Under the pieces are notes generated by a model that worked only from the letters and a program-made list of their open reading frames with translations, was not told where the DNA came from and did no database searches. From positions 248,001 to 312,000 of the forward strand of contig NZ_CANLDD010000001.1 in assembly GCF_947489355.1 (NCBI RefSeq): DNA of 64,000 nucleotides. Reading direction: 5' to 3'. The stretch comes from an uncultured Microbulbifer sp. GTDB lineage: Bacteria; Pseudomonadota; Gammaproteobacteria; Pseudomonadales; Cellvibrionaceae. Both the position numbers and the translations under genes were made by a program. The stretch's first letter is position 1; every line of letters begins with the position of its first letter. Shown here piece after piece: positions 27,723 through 38,494 of the stretch.

Positions 27723-29081
27723 ATGTCCACCCCCAAGGCGCTGACCACGTTTCTCTGCACGGCCACCCTCACCGTTCTGCCTTTGATGGGGTTGTGTGAG
27801 TCCGATACCCAAAACAAAAGTACTGCCGAGAATGCAGCACGACTGCCTCTCGAAGACCTGCGCAGCTTCGCCAAGGTCTTCGAACAGATTCGCCAGGGGT
27901 ATATCGAGGAGGTGGATGATCGCACCCTGCTGGAGTACGCCATTAAAGGCATGTTACAGGGTCTGGACCCACACTCCTCCTATCTGGATCGCCGCTCATT
28001 CGACGACCTGCAAGTCAATACCACGGGTGAGTTTGCCGGCCTCGGCATTGAGGTGGGCATTGAGAACGACCGCATCACCGTTGTGACCCCGATGGACGAT
28101 ACCCCCGCTTCGCGGGCCGGTCTCAAGGCCGGTGACGTGATCCTGCGCCTGTCCGGCAAATCCATGAAAGGCATCAGTCTCGACGAAGCAGTGGAGTGGA
28201 TGCGCGGCCCCAAAGGCAGCAGCGTCACCCTGACGATCGCACGCAAGGGCCACAGAGCGCCTTTCGACATCACTCTCAAACGGGATACCGTGCGCGTGCG
28301 CAGTGTGCGCAGCAAAATCCTCGATGAGGGCTACGGCTACCTGCGTATCAGCCAGTTCCAACTGGATACTGGTACGGATGTGGCGGAAGCACTGATCAAA
28401 CTGCAAAATAAGGGCAAGCTCAAAGGCCTGATTATCGACCTGCGCAACAACCCCGGCGGTGTGCTGCAATCTTCGGTGGAGGTGGCCGATGCCTTCCTGG
28501 AAGAGGGCCTGGTAGTCTACACAGAGGGTCGCAGCGAGGCTGCCAGCCTGAGTTACTCTGCCGAACCCGGCGATCTGACCGAAGGCACGCCGCTGGTAGT
28601 ACTGATCAATGCCGGCTCCGCCTCGGCGGCGGAAATTGTCGCCGGTGCCCTGCAGGATCACCGCCGCGCAGTGATCATGGGGACAGGCAGCTTCGGCAAG
28701 GGCTCGGTACAAACCGTGATCCCCATTAACAGCGAACGCGCCATCAAACTGACCACCGCGCTCTATTACACCCCCAATGGCCGCTCTATCCAGGCCCAGG
28801 GGATCACCCCCGACATTGTCGTAGAGCGGGTCAAAGTAACCCGCTTGGAGGATACGGCGCGCCCGACCGAGGCGGATCTGGCCCGGCACCTGGGCAATGG
28901 CAACGGCGGAGCCGATCGCAATGCCGAAGAGCGCGCCCGCAGCGAAGACGCACGCGATAGCTGGCTGGACCGTGACAACCAGATCTTTGAGGCACTCAAC
29001 CTGCTCAAGGGCCTGAATCTCTACGCGCACCGGGACAGGGCTCTGCGCGCGCGTATTGCCCGTGCAGACGGAAGGCCGTAA
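27723..29081 (+). CDS. ctpA: Carboxy-terminal processing protease (S41)
   Basis: 452 residues. A signal peptide (LTTFLCTATLTVLPLMGLCES) is followed by the CTP N-terminal region (GLDPHSSYLD), a PDZ domain (FAGLGIEVGIENDRITVV and SRAGLKAGDVILRLSG), and the protease core with the serine in NAGSASAAEIVAGALQDH and the lysine in GSFGKGSVQT. It degrades or trims periplasmic proteins, often murein hydrolases. Lies 160 bases after envC. ATG 27723 gives a proper signal peptide; the longer reading from 27600 does not. Confidence 0.95.
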   Translation: MSTPKALTTFLCTATLTVLPLMGLCESDTQNKSTAENAARLPLEDLRSFAKVFEQIRQGYIEEVDDRTLLEYAIKGMLQGLDPHSSYLDRRSFDDLQVNTTGEFAGLGIEVGIENDRITVVTPMDDTPASRAGLKAGDVILRLSGKSMKGISLDEAVEWMRGPKGSSVTLTIARKGHRAPFDITLKRDTVRVRSVRSKILDEGYGYLRISQFQLDTGTDVAEALIKLQNKGKLKGLIIDLRNNPGGVLQSSVEVADAFLEEGLVVYTEGRSEAASLSYSAEPGDLTEGTPLVVLINAGSASAAEIVAGALQDHRRAVIMGTGSFGKGSVQTVIPINSERAIKLTTALYYTPNGRSIQAQGITPDIVVERVKVTRLEDTARPTEADLARHLGNGNGGADRNAEERARSEDARDSWLDRDNQIFEALNLLKGLNLYAHRDRALRARIARADGRP

Positions 29082-29215
29082 CGGGCGCACCGCAGACCCG
29101 TCGTGCTCCGACGCCATAGCGAGGCGGGGCGCCGGTCAAGTCCCCGATTCCCACGACACAACACGCGCGGCAAGCAGAAAAAAGCCCCGGTAACTCCTCC
29201 CGACGGGCGGCAGGG

Positions 29216-29977
29216 TCACAGCCGCACTTCTATACCTGCGTCCCGCATAAACGCCTTGGCCTCAGCGATACTGTATCTGCCAAAGTGAAAGATACTCGCT
29301 GCCAGCACTGCATCGGCACCGCCGTACAACACCCCCTCCACCAGATGATCCAGGCTGCCCACACCACCCGAAGCGATCACCGGCACAGGCACAGCCTCGG
29401 TGACCGCCCGGGTCAGCGACAAATCGAAACCGTTTTTGGTGCCATCCCTGTCCATACTGGTGAGCAGTATCTCCCCGGCACCAAAGTGCGCCATCTGCCG
29501 TGCCCAGTCCACTACATCAATACCCGTGGGCCGGCGGCCGCCATGGGTGAAGATCTCCCAGCGGGAATCGCCCACCTGCTTAGCGTCGATAGCAACCACT
29601 ACACACTGGCTGCCGAAGCGCTCGGCAGCCTCGCGCACAAATTCGGGGTTGCGCACCGCAGCGGAATTAATCGCGGTTTTGTCAGCACCGGCATTGAGCA
29701 GATTGCGGATATCCTGCAAGGTGCGCACCCCACCGCCAACTGTCAGGGGAATAAAGATTTCGCGGGCTATCCTCTCCACTGTGTATAGAAGGGTATCGCG
29801 CCGCTCATGGGTAGCGGTAATGTCCAGAAAAGTGATTTCATCGGCGCCGGCCGCATTGTAGCGGCGGGCGATTTCCACCGGATCGCCGGCATCGCGGATA
29901 TCGACAAAGTTCACCCCCTTGACCACACGGCCCGCATCGACATCGAGACAGGGGATTATGCGTTTCGTCAGTGCCAC
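29216..29977 (-). CDS. hisF: Imidazole glycerol phosphate synthase cyclase subunit
   Basis: 253 residues. TIM barrel with [20 protein letters not shown] (catalytic Asp), [26 protein letters not shown]-equivalent [23 protein letters not shown] (second catalytic Asp) and [11 protein letters not shown] 29977 gives the normal family start and has GGGGGG just upstream; it begins 2 bases after the hisA stop. Last gene of the his block. Confidence 0.97.
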   Translation of the reverse strand: MALTKRIIPCLDVDAGRVVKGVNFVDIRDAGDPVEIARRYNAAGADEITFLDITATHERRDTLLYTVERIAREIFIPLTVGGGVRTLQDIRNLLNAGADKTAINSAAVRNPEFVREAAERFGSQCVVVAIDAKQVGDSRWEIFTHGGRRPTGIDVVDWARQMAHFGAGEILLTSMDRDGTKNGFDLSLTRAVTEAVPVPVIASGGVGSLDHLVEGVLYGGADAVLAASIFHFGRYSIAEAKAFMRDAGIEVRL

Positions 29978-29979
29978 TG

Positions 29980-30708
29980 TTATTCCCCCCGATTGCAGAG
30001 CCGCTGCGCCTCGCACAGGTTGAGCTTGCCTTCATAGATGGCACGACCGGTAATTGCCCCGTAGATCTCCCCGACATCCAGCAGTTGCTGGATGTCCTCG
30101 AGGCTGCTGACACCGCCGGAGGCAATGACCGGCACCTGTACCGCGTGCGCCACCTCCAGAGTGGCCTTGATATTGACACCCTGCATCATGCCATCGCGGG
30201 CGATATCCGTGTACACGATCGAGCTGACACCGGAATCGGCAAAACGCCTGGCCAGCTCGACGGCCTGCAGCCCGGATACCTCGGCCCAACCCTCAGTGGC
30301 CACCAGGCCATCTTTGGCATCGAGGCCAACAATAATATGCCCCTCAAACTCGCGGCAGGCCTCCTGTACCAGTTTGGGGTTTTTCACCGCGGCAGTGCCG
30401 ATAATGGTCCAGTTGACCCCGGCATCCAGGTACCGCTCTATGGTATGCAGATCGCGGATACCACCGCCAATCTGCACCGGCAGATCTGGGAACTGGCTGG
30501 CAATGGCGGTGACAGCCTCTCCGTTGACCGGATTACCGGCAAAGGCACCATTCAGGTCCACGAGATGTAAACGCCGCGCCCCCTCGTTTACCCAGTGCTG
30601 CGCAGTGGCCAGAGGGTCCTCAGAAAATACCGTGGCACAATCCATTTCACCCTGGCGCAGGCGCACGCACTGGCCATCCTTCAAGTCAATCGCGGGAATT
30701 ACAATCAT
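29980..30708 (-). CDS. hisA: Phosphoribosylformimino-AICAR-phosphate isomerase
   Basis: 242 residues. [20 protein letters not shown] carries the catalytic Asp; [39 protein letters not shown] and '[20 protein letters not shown]' follow the HisA barrel. It opens ProFAR to PRFAR in histidine synthesis. Separated from hisH by 54 bases and from hisF by 2. Confidence 0.97.
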   Translation of the reverse strand: MIVIPAIDLKDGQCVRLRQGEMDCATVFSEDPLATAQHWVNEGARRLHLVDLNGAFAGNPVNGEAVTAIASQFPDLPVQIGGGIRDLHTIERYLDAGVNWTIIGTAAVKNPKLVQEACREFEGHIIVGLDAKDGLVATEGWAEVSGLQAVELARRFADSGVSSIVYTDIARDGMMQGVNIKATLEVAHAVQVPVIASGGVSSLEDIQQLLDVGEIYGAITGRAIYEGKLNLCEAQRLCNRGE

Positions 30709-30762
30709 GTTCTGTCTTTACATCGGCAGTCGTTGTTGGTGGTCCGAAAAAAGCCGTGGCTG

Positions 30763-31413
30763 TCAGGCCCGGCCATCCCAGTTGACAAAATTCTTCAGCA
30801 GTTGCAGGCCGTCGTCGGCGCTCTTTTCCGGGTGGAACTGGGTCGCAAAGATATTTCCCCGCGCCACGGCAGCAGCCAGGGAGATACCGTACTCCGTTTG
30901 CCCGGCAATATCCGAGTTATCCACTGCGGGCACATAGTAACTGTGCACAAAATAAAAGCGACTGCAATCGACAATGCCTTCCCACAGCGGGTGCTTGCGG
31001 ATTTGCTGCACGCGGTTCCAGCCCATATGCGGGATCTTGACATGCCCCCCCTCCGGAATCTCCGGCAGGTCGCTGCCGAAAAATCTTACCGGTTGCGAAA
31101 AAATATCCAGGCAGTCAACCCCGCTATTTTCCTCGCTGTGACGCATCATGATTTGCATACCCACACAGATACCCAGCACCGGTTTACCGGCACAGATGGC
31201 ATCTTTCAACAGGGGCGCAAAACCCGCTTCCTCGAATCCTGCCATGCAGTCGCGGATGGCCCCCACACCGGGCACCAGCAGGTGCCCGGCACCCCGAGCC
31301 TGTTCGGGTGTGGTTGCCAGCACCACCTCGGTATCCGGTGCCACTTTATTCAGGGCACTGGCCACCGAGTGCAGGTTGCCCATGCCGTAATCGAGTATCG
31401 CAACTTTCCCCAT
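30763..31413 (-). CDS. hisH: Imidazole glycerol phosphate synthase glutaminase subunit
   Basis: 216 residues, class I glutamine amidotransferase. Nucleophile in LGICVGMQIM, and the His-Glu pair in ATQFHPEKS; opening KVAILDYGMGNLHSVASAL is diagnostic. Partner of HisF. ATG 31413 shares its A with the hisB stop (TGATG), so translation is coupled. Confidence 0.97.
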   Translation of the reverse strand: MGKVAILDYGMGNLHSVASALNKVAPDTEVVLATTPEQARGAGHLLVPGVGAIRDCMAGFEEAGFAPLLKDAICAGKPVLGICVGMQIMMRHSEENSGVDCLDIFSQPVRFFGSDLPEIPEGGHVKIPHMGWNRVQQIRKHPLWEGIVDCSRFYFVHSYYVPAVDNSDIAGQTEYGISLAAAVARGNIFATQFHPEKSADDGLQLLKNFVNWDGRA

Positions 31414-32000
31414 CACAACACGCCCTTGGTTGAGGGCAGGGTGCCGGCCATGCGCGGGTCCGGGGTCAGCGCCATGCGCAGGGCGCGGCCAAAGGCCTTA
31501 AACACCGTTTCCACCTGGTGGTGGGCATTATGACCACGCAGACAGTCAATATGTACCGTCGCCAGGGCGTGGTTTACAAACCCCTGGAAAAATTCGTAAA
31601 ACAGTTCCGTGTCGAAATGACCAATACGTCCCTGGGTAAAAGGTACCTCCATCACCAGACCGGGACGCCCGGAAAAGTCGATCACCACCCTTGAGAGGGC
31701 CTCGTCCAGAGGCACATAACTGTGGCCATAGCGGGTAATGCCTTTTTTGTCCCCCAACGCCTCGGTAACGGCCTTGCCGAGGGTGATACCGATATCCTCC
31801 ACCGTATGGTGATCGTCAATATGCGTATCGCCGTCACAGGTGATGTCCAGGTCAACCATTCCGTGGCGGGCAATTTGATCGAGCATATGCTCCAGAAAGG
31901 GAACCCCGGTGACAAACCGGCCGTGGCCCTGGCCATCCAGATTCAGGTTGACTCGTATTTTGGTTTCCAGGGTGTCACGGGTGACGCTTGCCTTGCGCAT
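31413..32000 (-). CDS. hisB: Imidazoleglycerol-phosphate dehydratase
   Basis: 195 residues, the stand-alone form without a phosphatase domain. Metal-binding motifs are [25 protein letters not shown], '[20 protein letters not shown]' and [11 protein letters not shown]. First gene of the hisBHAF run; a promoter must lie in the 83-base gap shared with the divergent gene at 32084. Confidence 0.97.
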   Translation of the reverse strand: MRKASVTRDTLETKIRVNLNLDGQGHGRFVTGVPFLEHMLDQIARHGMVDLDITCDGDTHIDDHHTVEDIGITLGKAVTEALGDKKGITRYGHSYVPLDEALSRVVIDFSGRPGLVMEVPFTQGRIGHFDTELFYEFFQGFVNHALATVHIDCLRGHNAHHQVETVFKAFGRALRMALTPDPRMAGTLPSTKGVL

Positions 32001-32083
32001 TGAGGGCGATCCTATTTTGAGCGTTAAGACGAAGGGGGCAAATTATAGGACGAATGGCGACCTCTGTGGCCCACTGGTGACAA

Positions 32084-32416
32084 ATGAAACTTGATTCACA
32101 GCGCCGTCCCAATATCATAGGCCCCATGGTTTTTCACAAACGCCAACACTCCCATTACTGGGCCAGCCTGTTTCTGCTACTCGCTTTGGTGGCAGCGCAG
32201 CCGCTGTGGGCGGAACATTTTCACCTGGATAACAGCCAGGTAGAGGTGTGTGACCTGTGCTGTATGCAGATGCCCGCAGCACTTGCCAGCGAGTTCGCAC
32301 CCATTCAGGCAAAGCCCGAAAGCCACGATAGCCAGCCCTCTCTGGCAATACCACAAAATCGCCAGCCGGAGCACCAGAACGCACGCGCCCCACCCCCCTT
32401 CCTGTCGCTCAGCTAA
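32084..32416 (+). CDS. Small secreted His/Cys protein next to zinc receptor
   Basis: 110 residues (68+ after a second possible start at 32126, MVFHKRQHSHYW). A signal sequence YWASLFLLLALVAAQPLWA precedes EHFHLDNSQVEVCDLCCMQM, a cluster of two His and three Cys, and a low-complexity tail. I know of similar short DUF2946-like secreted proteins beside metal receptors, but I cannot place this one firmly. It lies 85 bases before the ZnuD-like receptor on the same strand. A zinc-binding periplasmic helper is a reasonable guess. Confidence 0.65.
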   Translation: MKLDSQRRPNIIGPMVFHKRQHSHYWASLFLLLALVAAQPLWAEHFHLDNSQVEVCDLCCMQMPAALASEFAPIQAKPESHDSQPSLAIPQNRQPEHQNARAPPPFLSLS

Positions 32417-32501
32417 TCAACCAAGTTCACCGCTTACTTTGCTTGACGGAGGCACCCTCTGCCGTGTGCAGCAGCATCCTCCAATGACAGGAATAAAACC
32501 A

Positions 32502-34625
32502 ATGATGAAGTTCAATGCTTTGGCCCTGGCTATCGCCAGCCTCGCTGCGCCCGCGGTTTATGCCGCACAAGAAAACAGTGCTCCCCTGGAAGAGGTCAAT
32601 GTTACCGTGTCCCCACTGGACAAGCCCGCAGATGCCGTGGCAGCGCCGGTCTCCATCCTCTCGGGCAACGCCCTACGCAGTGCCGCTTCCGCCACACTGG
32701 GCCAGACCCTGCAGGACCAACTCGGAGTGGCAAATGCCTCCTTTGGCAGCGGCGTGGGGTTGCCGGTGATCCGTGGCCAGAGCGCCAACCGGGTGAAGAT
32801 CCTCAGCGATAACCTGGATGTGGCGGACGCCTCCAACACCAGCTCCGACCACGCCGCCAGTATCGAGCCCCTACTGGCTGAGCGTATCGAAATCCTGCGC
32901 GGTCCCGCCGCCCTGCGCTATGGCAGTGGTGCGATCGGCGGTGTGGTGAATGTTATCGACGGACGTATCCCCACAGTGGTACCCCAGGAACTTGAGGGTG
33001 CGCTGGAACTGCGCCACAACACTGCCGACAGCCAGGATGCCTCCGTCTTTCGCCTGGGTGGCGGTGCCGGGCAGCTGGCCTGGTATCTGGATGGGGTTTA
33101 CCGGGAAAATGGCGATACGGAAATTCCCGGCCTCGCTATTCTCGAGCACAGCGATGCCCATGAGGAGCACGAAGAGGGTGAGCATGAAGAAGGCGAGCAC
33201 GAGGAGGAGTTCAATACCGACGGATTTGTGGGCAATACCAATGCCCGCGCCCACAGTTACAGCGGCGGTGTCTCCCGCATCACCGACAGCGGCTATATCG
33301 GCCTGTCGGTAAACCGCCTCAGAAACAACTATGGCATCCCGCTCGGCACCCACGAGCACCACGAAGAAGAGGAGGAGCACGAGGGCGAGGATCACGACGC
33401 ACTTGAGGGGCACGACGAGCACAGCGGACCGGAAGCGGTGCGTATCGATCTGGCGCAGACCCGCTACGACCTGAAAGGGGAGCACCGTTTCGACAGTGAT
33501 TACTGGAACAAGCTGCGCGTGCGTGTCGGCTACAACGACTACCAACACACGGAACTGGAGGACGGTGCGCCCGGCACCCGCTTTACCAACCAGGCCTGGG
33601 AGGGGCGCGTGGAACTGACCCACGACAGCGGCGGCGAATGGCGCGGCGCCTACGGGCTGCAACTGCTGGACAAAGATTTTGCCGCCGTGGGTGACGAGGC
33701 ATTTATCCAGCCTTCACGCACCCGCAGTGCCGGCGCCTTCGCGATGAAGGAGCGCGCCTGGGGCAACTGGCACCTGGACCTGGGCGCGCGCCTGGAGCGG
33801 GTGGACATCGACCCGCAAGCCGCCAGTGAGCGCGACTACACGCTACTGAGCGCCAGCAGCACGCTCCAGTACTTCTTCGCCGAACACCAGCACCTCAGTT
33901 TCGGTGCCACCCATTCGGAGCGCGCACCGGTAGCAGAAGAACTGTTCGCCAACGGCGCCCACCTGGCCGCAGGTCAGTATGTGTTGGGCAATAGCGACCT
34001 GGACAAAGAGGCTGCAGTCAACCTTGAACTGGGCTACCACCACCACAATGAACAAGCCAACGGCTGGCATGCCCTACGGTTTGAGGCCAATCTTTTTTAC
34101 AACCGTATCGGTGATTACATCTATGCGCAGAACACTGGGGAAGTGGATAGCGAAGAGGGGTTACCGATCTACGAATACACCAACCGCGATGCAATTTTTT
34201 ACGGCGCAGAGGTGTCTGCCACATTACCCCTGCGGGAGACACTCTACCTGACCCTGTTCGGCGATATGGTGCGTGCCCGCTTTGACAACACTATTGCCGG
34301 CGAGAGTTCCTATGTGCCGCGCATGCCACCTCTGCGGGCCGGGCTGGCCCTGGGTGCGGACTACGACCGGTGGGGCTGGGAATGGCGCACAGTACAGGCC
34401 GCCGACCAGGATCGTGTTGGCGCCTTCGAGGAGCCTACCGATGGCTACACCCGTATGGACCTGAGCACCCATTACAATTTCACTATCGGCGGCAGCGATG
34501 CGGTATTCTTTGCCAACGCGCGCAACCTGCTCGATGAGGAAATACGGTACTCCACCTCCCTGTTGCGGGACTACGCGCCAGCTGCGGGCCGCAGCTTTGA
34601 AGCGGGCGTGCGGTTTATTTTCTAA
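32502..34625 (+). CDS. TonB-dependent receptor, ZnuD-like (zinc uptake)
   Basis: 707 residues. A signal peptide (ALALAIASLAAPAVYA) precedes a TonB-box-like EEVNVTV, the plug (LPVIRGQSANRVKILSDNLD, IEILRGPAALRYGSGAIGGV), and the barrel ending in a C-terminal aromatic (FEAGVRFIF). Two external loops are unusually rich in His/Glu/Asp: HEEHEEGEHEEGEHEEEF near residue 225 and 'HEHHEEEEEHEGEDHDALEG' near 287. These match ZnuD-type zinc receptors of Neisseria and Acinetobacter. No convincing Zur site was found upstream. ATG 32502 is used; MTGIKP from 32484 is possible. Confidence 0.88.
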   Translation: MMKFNALALAIASLAAPAVYAAQENSAPLEEVNVTVSPLDKPADAVAAPVSILSGNALRSAASATLGQTLQDQLGVANASFGSGVGLPVIRGQSANRVKILSDNLDVADASNTSSDHAASIEPLLAERIEILRGPAALRYGSGAIGGVVNVIDGRIPTVVPQELEGALELRHNTADSQDASVFRLGGGAGQLAWYLDGVYRENGDTEIPGLAILEHSDAHEEHEEGEHEEGEHEEEFNTDGFVGNTNARAHSYSGGVSRITDSGYIGLSVNRLRNNYGIPLGTHEHHEEEEEHEGEDHDALEGHDEHSGPEAVRIDLAQTRYDLKGEHRFDSDYWNKLRVRVGYNDYQHTELEDGAPGTRFTNQAWEGRVELTHDSGGEWRGAYGLQLLDKDFAAVGDEAFIQPSRTRSAGAFAMKERAWGNWHLDLGARLERVDIDPQAASERDYTLLSASSTLQYFFAEHQHLSFGATHSERAPVAEELFANGAHLAAGQYVLGNSDLDKEAAVNLELGYHHHNEQANGWHALRFEANLFYNRIGDYIYAQNTGEVDSEEGLPIYEYTNRDAIFYGAEVSATLPLRETLYLTLFGDMVRARFDNTIAGESSYVPRMPPLRAGLALGADYDRWGWEWRTVQAADQDRVGAFEEPTDGYTRMDLSTHYNFTIGGSDAVFFANARNLLDEEIRYSTSLLRDYAPAAGRSFEAGVRFIF

Positions 34626-34800
34626 AAGACAACTGCTTCAATGGCCCTGCGGCGCGCTCAGCCCCGCGGGGCTATATCTCCTACACTTCCCGCATAAGCT
34701 CTTTGCAGAGGGCGCGGGAACCCCGAGCCAACGCCGCAACACCCGCACGGTTGGTACACGCGACCCGCCTTCTACTGAACAAACAGGGACACCCCTCTCC

Positions 34801-36924
34801 ATGGCCTGGATCAAGCGCACCTTTATCGCTCTTTTGATCATTTTCCTGTTACTCGCCGGCGCAGTCACCTGGCTGCTGGTGGGACTCGATGTGAACCAAT
34901 ACAAGCCACAATTTGAGAAGCTCGCCGCCAAACAGGGCATCGCCCTCAGGCTCGACGGGGATATCAGCTGGCAGCTTTGGCCGCAGTTGGGCCTGCAACT
35001 GAGCAAGGTACAACTGGCCCCCCTGCAACTTCCCCGGGAGACACTGGTGCGTGCAGAGCGTATTGCCGTGGGTGTCGCCCTTAAACCCCTTCTGCAGCGC
35101 CACATAGAGGCCCGGGAAGTTGCGCTGGTGGCACCGCAAATCGAGTTCTCCGTGGACAGCGAAGGACGCAGTAACTGGCAACGGGTCAGCCAGGCGATAG
35201 AGGCACAGCGCAAGCTGCCACCCAAGCTGGATATCCCCAAACCTACACAGCAGCCCGCCCAGCAGAGGATACAATTCAGCCTGGAAAAACTGCGCATCCA
35301 GCAGGGCCTCCTCGCCTATCACGATGCCCGCACGGGCAGGGAATTCAAAGTGGCAGATTTGCACGTCGCTGCCGACAACCTGATCCCCGGGGGTGGGCCG
35401 GGACAACTCAACGCCGACGCCGAGGTGCGCAGCAGCAGCCTGCAAGCTCCGTTGAAGTTGCAACTGGAGAGCACCCTCGCCTTGGATGAGGCCCTCAACG
35501 GACTGCGCCTGCAACCCCTGCAGTTGGGTTTTGCCGCCGACAACGGTGCCAAAGCCACGGTACACTTGCGCGGTTACTTGCGCCGCGACAACAGCAACCA
35601 GCCCTGGCGGGTGCAAATGAACCTCAACGCCAGCGCCGACCCCCTGCGCCCCTGGCTGGCGTTGGCCGGAGCTGAATTTGCCCCCCGTGACGATACCGTG
35701 CTGCAAAAACTCAACCTCGAAACCAGTATCGAGGGCTCGGAACAGAAACTGGACCTGACGCCCCTACAACTGCAGCTTGACGGCACTGCTTTCAGTGGCA
35801 GTGCCCAGGTGCGCAATGCCGAACTGCCGGGACTCGACCTGAGCTTGCGCGGCGGAACTTTTAACCTGGATAACTACCTGCCATCCTCCCCAGAAGAAAA
35901 TGCCGGGGAGACACAGCCGGCCGAGGCTTCCCGGCCGACAAAACCAATTCAGCCCGCCCCTGAGACTCGCACGGTACAGCCAGCTGAGTCAGCCAACACC
36001 GGAAAAGGAACCCGGCAGGGTTCCGCAGAGCCCCTGCCTTTCAGCGCCCTGCGCGGCTTTACCGCCAATATCAGCCTGGCCCTCGACCAGTTGCATGCCG
36101 CCGGTCTGCAACTGGACAGCCCCGAGCTGCAACTCACGGTGGACAACGGTCTCTACCGGCTTCAGAAACTCAGCGCCAATATTTACGGCGGCCAACTCAG
36201 CACCAATGGTGAGCTCAATGCCCGCGCACAGTCCGCCGAAGCTCAGATGCACGGCGGCCTCACCGGGGTGGATCTCGACAAGGTACAGCAGGCACTCTTC
36301 CCCGCCAGGAAAGTGCAGCTGGCCGGCGCAGCCAGCCTCAACTGGGACGCACTCACCAAGGGCAAAACCAGCAGAAGTCTGCAGCACAACCTGCGCGCCT
36401 CTGCGGTGCTCTCCAGCAGGGAGCTGTCCATTGCACCATTCAATCTGGAAAAGGGCCTGTGCCAGCTTTTCAGCTATGCAGAAAAAACCCCGATACCGAA
36501 CCGGGACTGGCCCGCCAAAACCCAGCTGCAGAACCTGCGTGCTACCATCACGATCAAAGGGCAGGAGGTGAAAGTGGACGATATACTCGCCGGCATTGAG
36601 AATATTGCCTTGACCGGCGACGGCAAGGTAAACCTGAAAAGACAGAACTTCGATTTCGCCCTGGGCCTCGCCCTGGTGGGCCAAAGCACTTCCGCTGACG
36701 GCTGTACGGTAAAAAATCAGCGCTTGCGCAATCGCCCGTTGCCACTGCGTTGCAAGGGCCAATTCGACGATATTGATATCGGCATCTGCAAACCCGACAG
36801 CCGTCGCCTGGACGATCTGTTGCGCGAAGAGCTGAAGTACAAGGCCAAAAAGAAATACGGTGATAAGGTGGAAGAAAAGGTCGACGAACTGAAAGAAAAA
36901 CTGAAAAATCTCTTCGGTCGCTGA
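34801..36924 (+). CDS. asmA: AsmA family protein
   Basis: 707 residues. An N-terminal membrane anchor (TFIALLIIFLLLAGAVTWLLVG) is followed by the AsmA signature DVNQYKPQFEKLAAKQGIAL and DGDISWQLWPQLGLQLSKVQ. The C-terminal AsmA_2 part contains IYGGQLSTNGELNARAQS and the 'LCQLFSYAEKTPIPNRDWPA' block. A Pro/Glu-rich linker lies near residues 365-410. Such proteins are bridge-like and help lipid transport or outer-membrane assembly. It lies next to mutY, as in E. coli relatives. Confidence 0.92.
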   Translation: MAWIKRTFIALLIIFLLLAGAVTWLLVGLDVNQYKPQFEKLAAKQGIALRLDGDISWQLWPQLGLQLSKVQLAPLQLPRETLVRAERIAVGVALKPLLQRHIEAREVALVAPQIEFSVDSEGRSNWQRVSQAIEAQRKLPPKLDIPKPTQQPAQQRIQFSLEKLRIQQGLLAYHDARTGREFKVADLHVAADNLIPGGGPGQLNADAEVRSSSLQAPLKLQLESTLALDEALNGLRLQPLQLGFAADNGAKATVHLRGYLRRDNSNQPWRVQMNLNASADPLRPWLALAGAEFAPRDDTVLQKLNLETSIEGSEQKLDLTPLQLQLDGTAFSGSAQVRNAELPGLDLSLRGGTFNLDNYLPSSPEENAGETQPAEASRPTKPIQPAPETRTVQPAESANTGKGTRQGSAEPLPFSALRGFTANISLALDQLHAAGLQLDSPELQLTVDNGLYRLQKLSANIYGGQLSTNGELNARAQSAEAQMHGGLTGVDLDKVQQALFPARKVQLAGAASLNWDALTKGKTSRSLQHNLRASAVLSSRELSIAPFNLEKGLCQLFSYAEKTPIPNRDWPAKTQLQNLRATITIKGQEVKVDDILAGIENIALTGDGKVNLKRQNFDFALGLALVGQSTSADGCTVKNQRLRNRPLPLRCKGQFDDIDIGICKPDSRRLDDLLREELKYKAKKKYGDKVEEKVDELKEKLKNLFGR

Positions 36925-36993
36925 TTGAAACCGCACCGGGCCCCACCCGGTGCGCACGCCAGGCACTCACTCTGCCCAACCGCACAGTAATTC

Positions 36994-38079
36994 ATGACAC
37001 CAAAACAGTTCCAAAACGCCATTCTCAAGTGGTTTCACAAACACGGACGCAAGGATCTGCCCTGGCAACAGGGCATCACCCCCTACCGTGTCTGGGTCTC
37101 GGAAATCATGCTGCAACAGACCCAGGTCAGCGCAGTGGTTCCCTATTTTGCGCGCTTTATGAACAGCTTCCCCACCCTGGAAGCCCTGGCCCACGCGCCC
37201 CTGGAACAAGTGTTGGCCCACTGGAGCGGCCTCGGCTACTATGCCCGCGCCCGCAATCTGCACAAATGCGCGCAGACCGTAATGGATCAGTACGATGGTG
37301 AATTCCCCCGCAGCCTGGAAGCCCTCACCGGGCTCAGTGGTATCGGCCGCTCTACCGCCGGTGCCATTGCCAGCATCAGCATGGGGCTGAAGGCACCGAT
37401 TCTGGATGGAAACGTGAAACGGGTGTTGGCCCGCTGTCACGCTGTGGAGGGCTGGCCCGGCCGCACAGCAGTCGCCAACAAACTCTGGCAACTGGCCGAG
37501 ACCTATACCCCGGACACCCAGGGTAACCTCTACACTCAGGCGATCATGGATCTGGGCGCCACCCTCTGTACCCGCTCCAGGCCAAGCTGCCGCGACTGCC
37601 CGCTAAAAAAATGCTGTCAGGCCCATGCCCAGGGCAACCCCCAGGAGTATCCCCACAAGAAACCGCACCAGCAAAAGCCCACACGCAGCGCCACCATGCT
37701 GCTGCTGGAATACGCAGGCGAGATCTACCTGGAACAGCGCCCTACCAAAGGTATCTGGGGTGGCCTCTGGTGCCCGCCCCAATCCGACAGCACCCAGTCC
37801 TGGCTCAAGCAACGGCGCTGGCGCGCCGGCAAAATACAGCCACTGCCACCGCTGCGCCACACCTTCACCCACTTCCACCTGGATATTTCCCCGGTGTGGG
37901 TACAGCTCGCCAGAGCCCCCGCGCAGGTAGCAAAGTGCGGTGCCGGCTGGTATAAACTGCGCAGCTTGAATCGCCCTCGCGCCGCTCAGGAGGTGGGGCT
38001 GCCCGCTCCAATTGTAAAGCTGGCAAAGCAGCTACTTGCACTGCAGGCCCCCCTGCTGACCCCAACCACTGCCGATTGA
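36994..38079 (+). CDS. mutY: Adenine DNA glycosylase
   Basis: 361 residues. [20 protein letters not shown] (catalytic Glu), a helix-hairpin-helix [29 protein letters not shown] (catalytic Asp), and the iron-sulfur ligands C-x6-C-x2-C in '[17 protein letters not shown]'. A NUDIX-like C-terminal domain follows ([19 protein letters not shown]). It removes A paired with 8-oxoG. yggX follows after 16 bases, the usual order. Confidence 0.97.
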   Translation: MTPKQFQNAILKWFHKHGRKDLPWQQGITPYRVWVSEIMLQQTQVSAVVPYFARFMNSFPTLEALAHAPLEQVLAHWSGLGYYARARNLHKCAQTVMDQYDGEFPRSLEALTGLSGIGRSTAGAIASISMGLKAPILDGNVKRVLARCHAVEGWPGRTAVANKLWQLAETYTPDTQGNLYTQAIMDLGATLCTRSRPSCRDCPLKKCCQAHAQGNPQEYPHKKPHQQKPTRSATMLLLEYAGEIYLEQRPTKGIWGGLWCPPQSDSTQSWLKQRRWRAGKIQPLPPLRHTFTHFHLDISPVWVQLARAPAQVAKCGAGWYKLRSLNRPRAAQEVGLPAPIVKLAKQLLALQAPLLTPTTAD

Positions 38080-38095
38080 CAATCCGGAGAAATCC

Positions 38096-38371
38096 ATGTC
38101 CAGGACCGTATTCTGCCGCAAATACCAACAAGAGCTGGAGGGACTGGATGCGCCCCCCTTCCCCGGCCCCAAAGGCATGGACATTTTTGAACACGTCTCC
38201 CAAAAAGCCTGGCAGGAATGGCTGTCTCACCAGACCATGCTGATCAATGAAAAGCACCTGAACATGATGGAGCCCTCCAGCCGTACCTATCTCAGCGAGC
38301 AGATGCAGAAGTTTCTAAGCGGTGAGGAATACGATTCGGTGGAAGGCTACGCCCCACCGGAAAGCCCCTGA
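38096..38371 (+). CDS. yggX: YggX family Fe(II)-trafficking protein
   Basis: 91 residues, full family length. [20 protein letters not shown] (conserved Cys7), [20 protein letters not shown] and '[20 protein letters not shown]' are diagnostic. It protects iron-sulfur clusters such as that of MutY during oxidative stress. Ribosome site CGGAGA lies upstream. Confidence 0.97.
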   Translation: MSRTVFCRKYQQELEGLDAPPFPGPKGMDIFEHVSQKAWQEWLSHQTMLINEKHLNMMEPSSRTYLSEQMQKFLSGEEYDSVEGYAPPESP

Positions 38372-38494
38372 GCGGGCCGGGAAAACCGCCCCCGGCAAGG
38401 GAAAAACTTTTTACAATCAAGGGATTGACTCAGCCCTTGGGAGCGGGTTTAATACGCGCCTCGCACACTCGGGGAAGCCCGTGATGATTGCAAT

